Origin: Chamaea fasciata
Taxonomy: Eukaryota > Chordata > Aves > Passeriformes > Sylviidae
Assembly (NCBI GenBank): GCA_029207755.1
Contig: JARCOQ010000001.1
Span: 92,057,637 to 92,121,636 of the forward strand
Direction of reading: 5' to 3'
Length of the DNA stretch: 64,000 bases
Shown piece by piece: positions 25,721-36,850 of this stretch. The notes below the pieces were generated by a model. That model searched no databases and was not told the origin of the DNA. It saw nothing but the letters and a program-made list of their open reading frames with translations. The translations under genes were made by a program, and so were the position numbers. Position 1 is the first letter of the stretch. The number at the start of each line of letters is the position of its first letter.

Positions 25721-25980
25721 TAATACTGTTTGAGAGGTCTATTGTTTTCTCCTCTTACCTGGTTTAAGTTTAGGCTCCTAAACTGAGGATGCAAAGGACT
25801 AGAAAAACCAGCCTAAAATCAGTTGACACAAAACCTCTGCCACACATAGTTATGTAAAAAGTTGGTTTATCCTAATGATCCTACTTGTAAATATTTATCA
25901 CTCACAGTAGCTTTCAGTATTTGAAGATCCATTTTGTCAACCTGAAATTGGGACGTGAACTTTTTCGTAAAATACAGGTG

Positions 25981-26023
25981 TTCTTCCCCCTCCCTTCCCT
26001 TCCCTTCCCTTCCCCCCCCCCCC
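25981..26023. repeat. (TTCCC)n tract ending in 12 C
   Basis: A pyrimidine-only tract of about four TTCCC units runs into 12 consecutive C (26012-26023). On the minus strand this is a polypurine run that could form triplex or G-rich structures. It is likely to be unstable in length. Confidence 0.92.
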
Positions 26024-27589
26024 AATAAGACTACATCCTTGGATCTCTCAGCATGAATTATTCCCGTTGCTTGTTGTTCAACACCCTGATCGGAGAGCAC
26101 ATGAGACAGTAATTCCTGTTGTTGCTGATTTACTATTACAGCTGCTTCCTCTTCTTGTGATTTAATTTGAAGTTTCAGCCCACCAGGGGGCTAATGGTCC
26201 CCACCTACGCAGCTTTAAAAGCTCGTTGTTGTTTTCCACCAGAATGTTGTTTCCATTCCTAGCCAGTGGGTTTTTTTGGTTTTGTTTTTTTTTTTTTTTT
26301 CCTCAGTGTTCATCTGGTAACTTTGAGGCAGTATTCCATTAGCCATTTTCATGAAAAAAAGAAAAAGGAAGTCCAACCCAAACCCCATGCAGCTCTTTAG
26401 ACTGAAAGCTTGCAAATGAGAATTAGTCTGTTACAGTAGAAACTCAGCAAATTAATAAGTTTTGTAGTGTTCTTATGGCTATTTGAGACTCATATAAAGA
26501 AACCCAAGCTAAACAAAACAGGACCTTATCAATCACTTCGATTCCTCACATTTCTCTTCTTTTTAACATACGGCATATAAATTCACTTCTTTTTTTCATG
26601 TGTTCAAGGAAAATGTAGGGCAGGTGGCAAACCCAAGAGTATGTTTCATGGTGGGTACTGCCTGTGGTGAGATGAATTCCAGAAACATTAGCAAGTGCAC
26701 TGAAATCCACTGTGTGATTGTGTTCTGCAGGCAGATTCTGCACATGGAGCTCAGTTTGAGTGTGACTACAAACTTGTGACTGCTAATGGTCAACCAGAGA
26801 GCACTTAGTAGTTCAGGAATGCTTTACACCAGACTTGTCTCAAGATCCAAATTGTACATCTCCCTCACTAACCTCTTCTTGAAGCAAAACTTAAGAAGTA
26901 ATAAGTTTTCCAGTTAACCTTAAATTTTTAAGCATTTTTCATTCAAGTAATAAATTATCTTGAAAACATTTCTGTGCCAACAGGATTAACTTTGATGCTC
27001 AGCATGGCTTGCTCTCTGCCATTATTGTTACAGTGTGAATTTAAGAGTAGCAGTCTTGAATTTACATTTTATAAAACTTTTGGTTTTCTAGGTTTATTGC
27101 TTTTATGTGATTAAAGTCAGTGTATGGCCTTAAGTTTTCCTCATTTGAGTATAAACTTGTAACATAAAAATTTACGTTTTATGATGCATTCTCTGCTGGC
27201 CCAAAGAGTGTTTTAAAGAATTATGCACCTTCTACTGTTTGATTATTTATTTTACCAGTTCATGATTGGTTTTAGAAGTTTAGCTCTTCACTGAGTTAAT
27301 GGTATCTTATATTGCTGTGAATCACAGGTGTTTTCTTTACAGACACCCTGTTTTCAATGGCTTATTTCTTGCTTTGGGGTGGTAAGGAAGGGGAGAGGGA
27401 TTGCATTGCAAAAAGGATGAAGGCTGGGCAGGCTGGCAGAAGTGGCTGTGTGAAACCTCAATGCTTTCAACTATTACTAAAGGGCGGAGCAATCTTTCCC
27501 CTCTTTGAGAATGAGGATATTATTACCAAATATCAGTGTTCAAGGTTGCTATTTACAATATAAATCAAATACACTACTTCCTAAGGCTC

Positions 27590-28200
27590 TGATTGATGGA
27601 AAATGAAGCATTAACTGCCAGGAAGCAGGTTTTCCTGTATTATCACTCAGTCGTGCAGTGGTCACTAACCTTTTCAATGCAACCTTAATATTGCATTGCT
27701 AATTGTATAATTTAAAGAATACAAGGTTTTAATAGTTACTTCAGGAGGAATGTTAATCACAGTGCTTTACAGCTGGTTTTGCTCACTGGAAGCTTACCAT
27801 TTAATAAGCTAACTACTGTAATAACCATTAGTGCAAACTCTGCTTGGGTGATGTCTATTGCAGTGTTTAATGAATTAGGCTCAAAAAATAAAACAGAGTA
27901 CTAAACTTGTCTGACTTGCTGTAGAGGCAGCACAGAATTAGTCATTGGCTGTGAATGTTAATCACTCCACAGCAATGATAATTTACAGCATTGTTGTAGC
28001 ACTCTTGTGCTCATAAAATGAACTTAATAACCCACTGCTACCCATGGGATAAGCCTTCCTTCTCCTTCCCTCCCCTTTGCAATTGAATACCCAGTCTGGC
28101 TGCATAATAGCCATGTGAAATACTGCATTTAAAAGAGTGAGCAGCTGTATGATAAAATAAACAGCTCTAAAACAGATTTGTTAATTATCTCTTCCTTTTA
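27590..28200. promoter_or_regulatory. possible conserved noncoding block directly upstream of CDKAL1 exon
   Basis: Some 600 bases before the exon are dense in TAAT/ATTA cores and free of simple repeats. The 13-mer gaatgttaatcac occurs twice, at 27748-27760 and 27953-27965, 205 bases apart. The last part is the normal branch-point and pyrimidine region of the intron. This could be an enhancer, a splicing-regulatory region or both; no alignment was possible. Confidence 0.3.
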
Positions 28201-28207
28201 TTCACAG

Positions 28208-28374
28208 AGGGTGTTTGTGAGATATGGCTGACCAGTGAAGACACAGGGGCTTATGGCAGAGACATTGGCACAGACCTCCCCACGCTTCTGTGGAAGCTGG
28301 TTGAAGTTATTCCTGAGGGAGCTATGCTGAGGCTTGGCATGACAAACCCTCCCTATATTTTAGAGCATCTGGAG
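28208..28374 (+). CDS. CDKAL1: CDKAL1 internal exon: radical-SAM core, [12 protein letters not shown] segment
   Basis: This internal exon of threonylcarbamoyladenosine tRNA methylthiotransferase has 167 nt: two bases finishing a split codon, then 55 codons running from GVCEIW to LEHLE. The product adds a methylthio group to t6A37 of tRNA-Lys(UUU), using two Fe-S clusters and SAM; the animal protein is anchored in the ER membrane. The stretch [17 protein letters not shown] is the hallmark of the eukaryote/archaeal MtaB-like branch. It is followed by [20 protein letters not shown] and [15 protein letters not shown], part of the radical-SAM barrel after the cluster-binding cysteines. The acceptor is ttcacag/AG and the donor GAG/gtaagg. 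The start could also be read two bases later at a second AG (28210), but 28208 completes a Glu codon if the previous exon ends in G. The entering intron is phase 1 and the leaving intron phase 0. Skipping the exon would shift the frame. The match to vertebrate CDKAL1 is recalled, but it is near-identical along the whole exon. Confidence 0.97.
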
Positions 28375-31300
28375 GTAAGGAAGAAAAGGGATCATTTATA
28401 TGCGGACATGGACATTCATTGAGTGAGTCAGCATGGAACCATGTGTGAAGTGTCTTTCATTTTAAGAAGTCTCTTAAAAACATAATAGACTTAAAATACA
28501 TCTACAAAATTAGACTAACAGTGTTGAACCGTTTTCCTGACACAGCAAGTTACTGAGATGATAAGATACTCAAATAATTTTGGAATTATAATATGACTGA
28601 GATCTCTGACATGTAGGACTTTATTGTAGTGATCATTTGTGTGTATATCTAGTGTTTCCAAGAAATAAAGGAAATGTCATTTGCAAGTGATAGACTACGG
28701 GATTGGATTTTTCTTCCTGCTGCACCTCAGACAAATATTTCCAGCAATGCTATATGGTGATCTCACTCAGTGATTCATTAATTATCCTATTTTTAGTGTG
28801 TTTAGAGCTTCCATGATAAGAAATAGAAATGTAAGTGTATATCTGGGTTAAAAATAAATGTAACAAAGCAATTCAATGAAAATAGAAGTATATAACTGTG
28901 AATTTGAAGGAGTAGCCTAGTCACGCAGAGGAGGAAGTGAGAGTGTCTTATGAAATGGAGGTTGCTTTTGATGGATTCTGTCACCAAATGAATTTATTGA
29001 AATTCCTAGGAACTGTCCACTCAATGAACGTAACTGTAAAGAGGGGGGAAGGATGTAGTTGAAGGTAAATTTTGTAACCGTGTGCATGTGTAACACCCAG
29101 TTAAGTAGCTGGTATCCATGCTGCTTTCCCAAAGATAATACAACATTAATAGTTGCACTTGTGTTTTCTTAAGATGTGAAGGACAGTATTTTCTCATCAG
29201 AGTGCTATAAACTGTACCTTTGCCTATTGTTGAAGCATATGGGCCAGAGGAATCTCATCTTGGTGGGAATAAGCAGGTTTTCACTTCACCAGCTAAAGAA
29301 TGTGAACTGCAGAAAGCTGCAAGAAACTTCCTGTGTTGTTATTTTATTTTGTGGTTTAGCATTCACTTCACAAAGAGTTTTAACTCAGCACACTGAACAG
29401 AAGCCTTTAGGAAGTGGTGTGGTTGTGTTTTGGAGAATTTTGTGTTGTGTCTGGAACTCTCATATCTGCCACAAGCTTTTCTTCTTCTTCTTTTTTTTTA
29501 ATTTCAACATTTTTCAGCATCTTGTACAAAAACAAATCAAGCTTTTAGCAGTTTTCACAGTTAGTTCCTTTGCTTTCATTTTTAATTCACATTATTAGAA
29601 GTGTTTTGGCATAGACTGCTGCTTTTGTCACTGCTGGTCATTGTATGAGTGCTCTCAAAGCTTTAAAAAAAGTAGAAAAATCAGTTGCTGTAAATAACAA
29701 ACTGCTCTGCCGAGATAAGGGGCACTCTTGATGTAATCCAAGAAAAGTGGAAAGAATGTTGCTTTCCTTCAATCATAGTATGTGTCAGCATATCACAAAT
29801 CTGTATATTTATGATATCTAGTCTTCCTGTTTCTAAATTTTCCAAAAGGTGCTGTAGGTAGGACATATTTTTTTACCTGACTCATATTTAGGAACAGTTC
29901 TCTTATCCCTTTGAAAATGGACCTTTAGGTGTCATGGCAAAGGGAGAGGAATGCGTGGAAGCCTACTGAAAATGTGTGTCTTGAATGTTGCTGTGCAGAA
30001 TATGTGTTTGTGTGCACCAGCCTTTTTTGTGCAGTAGCAACATCTGCTGTTGCCCATCCTCTTCAGTGCTCCATACAATTTCCAATTTATATGATTTTTC
30101 TTAGGATTATTTAATCACATTTCTGTGTTTCATGTGTGACCAAGAATTTCTGATCTTGAAATTTGGTGACAGAATTTTGCTGATTTGTCACACTAAAGTA
30201 GTGAAATTTATTTTTACTTTCTGCATTTGTATCTAATCTCCCCTTCCAAGCTTACCATTTCTCTGAAGGATCACTGGGGAATGTAGTCAGTCTCCTGTAT
30301 ACATTTTTACCAAAAAAAGTAAACTTTTTATGAACAACACGCATTAACTTTCCAGTTGAGGAAAGGGCGAAACTGTAATTTGTTTTAAAAATCCAAAAAT
30401 AAGTGAGAACTGTCATGTCATAAATAACCCTCATGTCAGTTGATTAGGATAAAATCAGATTGAGATCTGTTATCTCCTAAGAAAGGTATGAAGATGTGTT
30501 ATTTGTTGCTAATACCTTTCATTAATTGTTTTAAAAGGTGCTGCATTTTACTAATTTATGTTGTTAGAAGTCCTCTGTCTAATTTGATGTTGTTCAGCTT
30601 TCTGTGAAAAAAATTTACCTGGGAAAATGTACCAATCTTGTGTCACTTTTTGTATGCAATGCAAAGGACAAAGTCATTCCAATCGTGTATCTTGTTTAAA
30701 AATCAGACATTTTCAGCAGTTGCATACAATTGTACACATGCAACTGCTCAGCAGGGGTTTGTTTCACTTTCAAAATGATATGTGGCATAGAGAAACAGTA
30801 GTCACCTAAATGTAGAAAATAATTTTGAGATCTGGACAGAACTTGTCTAGAGACTCAGCCTGAAAGCAATAATTTTGATTTGTTTATTTTTCTTCCATAT
30901 TTGTTGGGGCTTACCTGCAGATGAGAGTATTTCAACTGCCTTGGTGTCTGGGAATCAGTTTCTTAGTCTCCACTAAGAAGTGGTAGCCAACAGCTCTGCT
31001 GTTCCACTGATGGAAGCCTGCACAAGGAGAGGAGGAGGAGGAACACAACTACACTTGGTCAGGAGTGTGGGATTAGAGCAGGGGAGGGGAAAAGGAAAGC
31101 TCTGAGAGTTTGTAATGGGCATTAAGGCTCTTATGCTGGAAGGCTTGGTAGATCTGGGGGTGTGGGCCAGTGGCCATTCAGACTCCTGTTTTTTTAAGGT
31201 AGGGAGTCAGTTTAAGTTTTTATATGATTTTAAATAGCACAACCAGTTCCTTTAGGTACTGCTGCCATATAAATGCCATTCTGTACTTGAAGATATTTGT

Positions 31301-34110
31301 CATTTCAGAGTATACTGTTAATCTCATAAAAATCATTACTTATGCTTGTGTTGTATGGTCTGACAATTTTGTACTTTTGGGTTTTATTCAGTAAAAATGG
31401 TGGTAGTAGTGCCTTGTGAAGCATGAATAGTCTTGGGATGAGAAGCAGACACGTGTTTTCAAATTATAAATTCTGCATTCACTCGGGCCTTCTTGTCTAA
31501 AAAGAAATATGTGTTTGGAACCATGCAATGTTTTATAGTCATGCAGAATATTAAACAGTTTTTGGCATGCTGTCATTACAAAAAGAGCCTTTATTATAAT
31601 TATTCAGGGTACAGTCTAAAGTACTAGATTTTTTTTAGCTGCTGTTTTCTTTAGCCGCAGATGATGTCTGTGCTTACATTAGTGCATAGTATGAAGTATT
31701 AAGAGCAGATGAGAAAACACGGAGTTTAGTAGTGAAGCCACTCTATCTACATTTATCTGCATTTTGGAGTCTTTACTTCAAAAAAATGTAATTCTCTTAG
31801 TCAAACTTTCCCCTACCCATGATCTAAAGCTGTTTCAAAGATGTACTGTTAGTTTGCATCCCTATGTTCCCACCCAGGGCTTGGAGTACATTCACAATGA
31901 GCCTGGAGTATGGCTGCTACTCTGATTTCCTTGGAAGCTAATTTAGTTTGTCCACCACGAAGTTCACCCCAGACTGAACAAGGGAGCGTGGGGAACTGCA
32001 CTTTAAAATTTCACTGCTGCTTTCAGATCAAAGTGAACACAGCAAATCCTGGCAGGACTTCTTCAGAGGACTTCTTGTTGTTATGACAGAGAGGATTATT
32101 TGGCTTGTTTTAAGGAACTGGAGGACTGGAGACTTGAACTCTTGGTCGTGGTACTGAGAAAGAAGTTGCAGTTTGGTTTACCTGCAGGAGACATCCTCAG
32201 TTTTTCTCTCAGAGAAAACCTGGCCAAGCAATGGAGTTGCGTTTTCCAAAGTGCTCTCAGAGTCTTAGCAGTCTATTTGAATGGATACACCATGAAGCAT
32301 ATAGCTTGCTTATTTCAAGGTTGGTCTCAAATTCAGATTTTGAGATATGCCCTTGACCAGTGTCAGTCCTATCTTAAAATGTTGATGCAACATGGCATTG
32401 AGGAAAACTTGGGATTTTATCTACATGGAAAAAAATCTTAATAAACAGACATGGACTATGGCCAGGGGAAAGATAATTTGTCCCAGTTTTTTTTTTCGTT
32501 TGTTTTATCTCATGTGAAGGAGAAGATTGGTGTTAGAATCCATTATATAGTCCTAGAAAAACCTGCAAGGAGTGTACGTGTGTGTGGTTACCCTGTGTGC
32601 GCTTGCCCATATGTCTTTGCACAGAGCTACTTGTCTAATTATGCACAGTGCCAGATGTCAAAGATTTTATCACCCCATGATATCAACATGTAGCAAAAGT
32701 ACCTAAGGAATACACCCTGCTTTAGGGGCAACCTCCAGGCATTTTTCCCCCATCATATTATGAAGCTACTTGCTAGTTCTCTGGTGAGATAGTGCTTAAC
32801 ATCCACTTCCAGTGACTGATGGAGAGGGAGGGTTGGGAAAAATTCATTAAAGCAATGGTAGCAGATAAACGATGAACGGGAATTAGTCTGAAATGTAAAA
32901 AAAAAAAGGCAAAATGTATAGCAGCTTGAAATTAATGTTCATGGCATAGTGTAAGATGCTAATTTTGCCTTGACTGTATTTAACTTTTCCATAGGTTTAA
33001 ACTTAATTTTCCTTTTAAGTATCTGGGGCTCTGTCCAAATCACAAGGGATTCTAGATCAACGAGACTGTAAAAGGGCAGGGACTCACATCTCAGCCTTAG
33101 CTTGCCTTCTTTGTGGATTTAACATAATCCCAGAGTTGTCTGGGATTTTAGTACAGCGCTTTCTGTGAGTGATGGGATGCTTCCAAATCTGTATAAAGGA
33201 GGCAGTTCACACCTGCCATTCCCGTAAGTGCTTAATTTCACATGACTAGATGAGTAGTCGTCTTTGTCACCTGTCAAAATGAGTCTGTCTCAAACCATAC
33301 TATATGCCATCTGTGGGCTGTATCTCCGTTATTAATTCAGGACATTTGAGTGATACACCAGCCATTGAGATGGAGTCTGCATGGCAGCAGAGTCTTTAAA
33401 TGCAGAAGGTGTGCCAAGTGTACCACGAGTTGCAGTCGTATTTCTTTGCTCTTTTGCTTTGATTTTTCGTGTCAGCTCAGTGTTTATGTTCCCTAACCTC
33501 AATGAAGCTGATACCCTACAGATGGCTCCCTCAAATGTGCCCTGACACAGCACATAGGAAATTATTACAGTATTACAGTAAAATTACTTATTCACTTTTC
33601 TTTTTTATCTGTTGTCCTTTTTTCCCTCTGAGTACATCAAGCATTTTTGAGTGTTGTGCATAAGCTCAAGTTTCGAATAACCTAGAGTGTAAGCTGATTT
33701 GAAATGTGTTTAAAAAGGGAATAATATGTACACATTTCTCAATGGCAAATAAAAAGGCAGCATAATTTGAAGAATTAAAGGGACTTTAGGGCATGTATTT
33801 GCTTTGTTTCTAGTATTATTTTTTGTCATTTTCATAGACTGCTGCTTTTGAAAGTGCCAATTAAAATCTGTTGATTTGACCAGAAAGAATGAAAACTGCA
33901 GCATACATTTAAATAAATGAATAGTTAAGCCCCTGACTTCTTATTACTGTGAGTTTTGTAGTGTTTTGTATTCGGTGGACCATGCAACTTTTTCTTGCTG
34001 TAATTACAAAGTTGTCTCTATGCAAACTGTGTCTGTTTTGCTAGCAGTATGACTGAAAGGAACCTGAGATACTAAAGGAAGGAGGATGGAGCAATTGCCT
34101 CCGTCTTCTT

Positions 34111-34137
34111 GGAAAAAAAAAGAAAAAAAAAAAAAAA
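34111..34137. repeat. A-rich run (A9-G-A15 type)
   Basis: A short poly-A-rich run is interrupted by a single G. It could be the tail of an old + strand retroposed sequence, but no element body is recognisable to its left. Confidence 0.85.
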
Positions 34138-34989
34138 TGAGGTGTGAGTGGAAGTTTACTATTTCCTTTGGTTTTATGTTAAATGCTTATTTGTCCGGTG
34201 GAAGCTGTATGTGCATCTTTGCTTACTCTGTGTATTCCTGCTTTTTGTTTTTTAGTACTAAAATAGTCTTTCTCTCCTGTTCTTCCTCTCAGAGCATTCT
34301 TTGTCTCCAGTATAGCACATTTCCTTGAAATTACTCCTTAAGACATGGTGTCATGGGAACATGAGCTCACCCCAGAGTCAATGTATTTTTTTATATTATG
34401 GTGTTGGGAAATGGATGAATCTCTGCTGTGCTTTGGGACACATTTCGTTACACCATTTTCTCTATCTAAATTTTACCATCTCAGACACAGCAGATCCTAA
34501 CGTCTGTAAATGCTTGGTGACATGTTTGTTTCCAGCTGGTAGAATATGATTTGGCTTAATAAATGTCAGAATAAGAACCCACTTTACTCTTCCTGAAGGT
34601 TTTATGCTGTGTTTTTGAATTTTGGGTTCCCTCAAAGACAAGTTGGGAACTTTGAACAATAAAGGTTTCCTTGCTGACAACATGGAAGGGGATATTTCTG
34701 TTGTTGGGAATGAAGCTCATGTTCTTTATAATACTAGTAGAAAAAATGCTTTAAGGTACATAAAAACCTGGCTTTATTTGTGCAAAATTCAGTTTTCCAT
34801 CAAGACAGAATATTTTATGCATGCGTCTAGTGCTCTTCTATATTTAATAATCCATGAATAAAAGTTGGTATTGCAAAAAGGGGTTGACATTAAGTAGCGC
34901 ACTGCTTGACCAGTTAAATCTGTGCACATTAGCTGTACCTTAATTATGATTTGCTCATATGAATGTTGCTCTTGTTTGCTAGACTGCCC

Positions 34990-35370
34990 AAGATGGAAGA
35001 GTATTTCAGTGCAGACAGATCCACACTCAGTCTTGTGCTGAATGTCAGGCTGTCTGTCAATTACAATACTGTCTCATCCCAGCAGTCCTTTGGAGCTGGA
35101 GCTTACTTCTGGTGAATTACTAGCAGAAAATAAAAATCACCATTAATTGAGCGATATGTTCAAAGAATGGGAAATGCATATATGGGATAGTGCATTTATG
35201 CTAAATAAAAGTAGAATTTTTATCAGTTGCCATGCGCTTCAAGGCATTGAGGTAGAAACTATTGTCAAACATAGAGCTTGCATAACAAACTGTGCCATTT
35301 TTTTAATATTTCTGCCTTCATTGTTAAGCAAATAACATCTCGCTCTCCTAGTTATTTATATTTTAATAAG
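34990..35370. promoter_or_regulatory. possible conserved noncoding block
   Basis: The stretch has several spaced AT-rich homeodomain or octamer-like sites (gtcaattacaat, ccattaattgagcg, aatgcatatatggg, tttatgctaaat) with intervening balanced sequence and no repeats. It looks like a developmental enhancer. Only sequence character supports this. Confidence 0.25.
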
Positions 35371-36479
35371 TGAAGTTCTACCAGCTTCTCTCCATGCTAT
35401 TTCAAAAGCTTCTATTTAGTTTAGATGCACAAACCCTTTTGTTTTCTTTGATAGATGAGCTGTCACATTTCCTGTGCTTTGCAGCATCATCTACATAATC
35501 TTCAGTAAGACTGCTTGCTTCGTTAGGCTTTGGTATTTGTATTAAAAAAAGGTTGATTTTCTTGAGGTGAAGATTTTCTTTAAAAATGAGAAAAAGAAAA
35601 TACACTGTGTTCTAGAAACTTTAATATAACTGCACAGTAATATTTGCTTTGGGTTGTTGTACCCCTGTTAATTGAGGAAAAGATGTAAAATCTCATTCTT
35701 TCAATTCAAATGGTTTAGCTCTGTTAAATGTGCAAGGGTTACTGAAGAATGTAAATTCTATGATATAAATCTCATCGTTATGATTTGGAGTATTTTTATT
35801 CTGTTTTACTATGAAATTTAGGTCAGCTCACAAAAGAAAGTGATAGTATTTGCCTAAAAGTTTTAGTTTTGATTAAAACCTTCCACTATTTTCCTTCCAC
35901 TGGAACCTGCTAAAGCAGTTGCTAGTTTAGATATCGTACTTACTTGTTTGAAATGAAGGGAAACAATAGAGAGGCTTCCTGGCACTGCTCTGTCTTGGTG
36001 CAGATGAACTCTGGAGGGGTGTGCAATTCATTCTGTGTCTTCCTTCTGAGCAGAAACCATCAATTCTTTTCTGTCCTATGGGATTCTCATTTTTGAGCTG
36101 GAGAACAAATTCATAGTATGGATGAAAGTAGCAATTCATTTCACTCATGCAGCTTTCTGAAGACAAAAAGGTAGTGTGACAAGCCTACTTGCCTATTGTG
36201 TGTGCCTCTCTTTCTTTTAATTAATTTTCATGGTTTTATTAGCATAAACTATGATTGAGACAGAGAGTTATTTAAAGTAGCAGTGTGCTGTTGCAATAAA
36301 TCACCTTTTTAGGGACCTTCCTAATATGTGTTTTTAATACATATTGAAAAAAGGCATTTTCATTTACTTCTGGTAAAAATTATCTTATTTGAAGAGTGCT
36401 TAATAATGAGAAATAAGACAGGACCATAGAGAAAATTAAAAAAGTGTATTTTCTTGCATGTCAGAATTAATAATTTCAC

Positions 36480-36850
36480 AAGGAATTAGTATTAGCTCTT
36501 TGGTTGGCTGGTTTTAAGTCGTTAAACCATTGTTTTAACCATTAATGAAATGTATACTGTACCTTCAAGTGAATCAAGTTTTGGAACTGGACAAACAGCA
36601 CTCTGAAGCTCCACAAAGGCTCTTTAGGATTGTAACAGTGGCTGCAGCAGCAACAATAACAGTTCTCATCTTTGAATGCACTGAACCGTTTTCCTGCATG
36701 GTGCACAGAAATTAGTGTGGTATTAATGCTGAATGTGTCACTGAATCAGCTGTGTTTTGGTGACATGGAGACTCAGATGTACTTGGGCTCATGGCTCATC
36801 ACAGGCTGAGTAAAAAGCAATCCACCCAATGGAGATGCTGATGCTTAACT
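36480..36850. promoter_or_regulatory. possible enhancer block with clustered HMG-box (SOX/TCF-like) sites
   Basis: Within about 130 bases there are three HMG-box type motifs: cattgtt (36528-36534), acaaagg (36613-36619) and aacaataac (about 36652-36660). The first sits inside an inverted repeat, gttaaa...tttaac, with a 7-base spacer. The surrounding sequence has no simple repeats. Chance clustering cannot be excluded because these motifs are short. Confidence 0.27.

Larger units (their letters stand above)
1..28207 (+). other. CDKAL1: CDKAL1 intron, 3' portion (5' end outside window)
   Basis: This is intronic sequence upstream of the first recognisable exon. It ends in a good acceptor: a pyrimidine-rich stretch (cttccttttattcacag) directly before 28208. 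I found no other CDKAL1 exon in it; in particular I could not see the segment holding the radical-SAM CxxxCxxC cluster, which must lie further upstream. Open frames here are short and random-looking apart from those inside CR1 and one antisense candidate at 14285-14578. Contents listed separately are simple repeats, nested CR1 elements and possible regulatory blocks. The remaining stretches (for example 3500-14200, 14900-16900, 18500-20300 and 23500-25400) look like ordinary AT-rich unique intron in which I see nothing definite. Very large introns are normal for CDKAL1 in other vertebrates. Confidence 0.85.

Noticed and set aside
1..28207. Upstream CDKAL1 exon carrying the radical-SAM cysteine cluster
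   Set aside because: No matching sequence was seen by eye; it must lie upstream of the window or was missed.
32100..32441. 113-codon + strand open frame in the intron
   Set aside because: No domain, no convincing splice sites at its ends, and no similarity that I can recognise.
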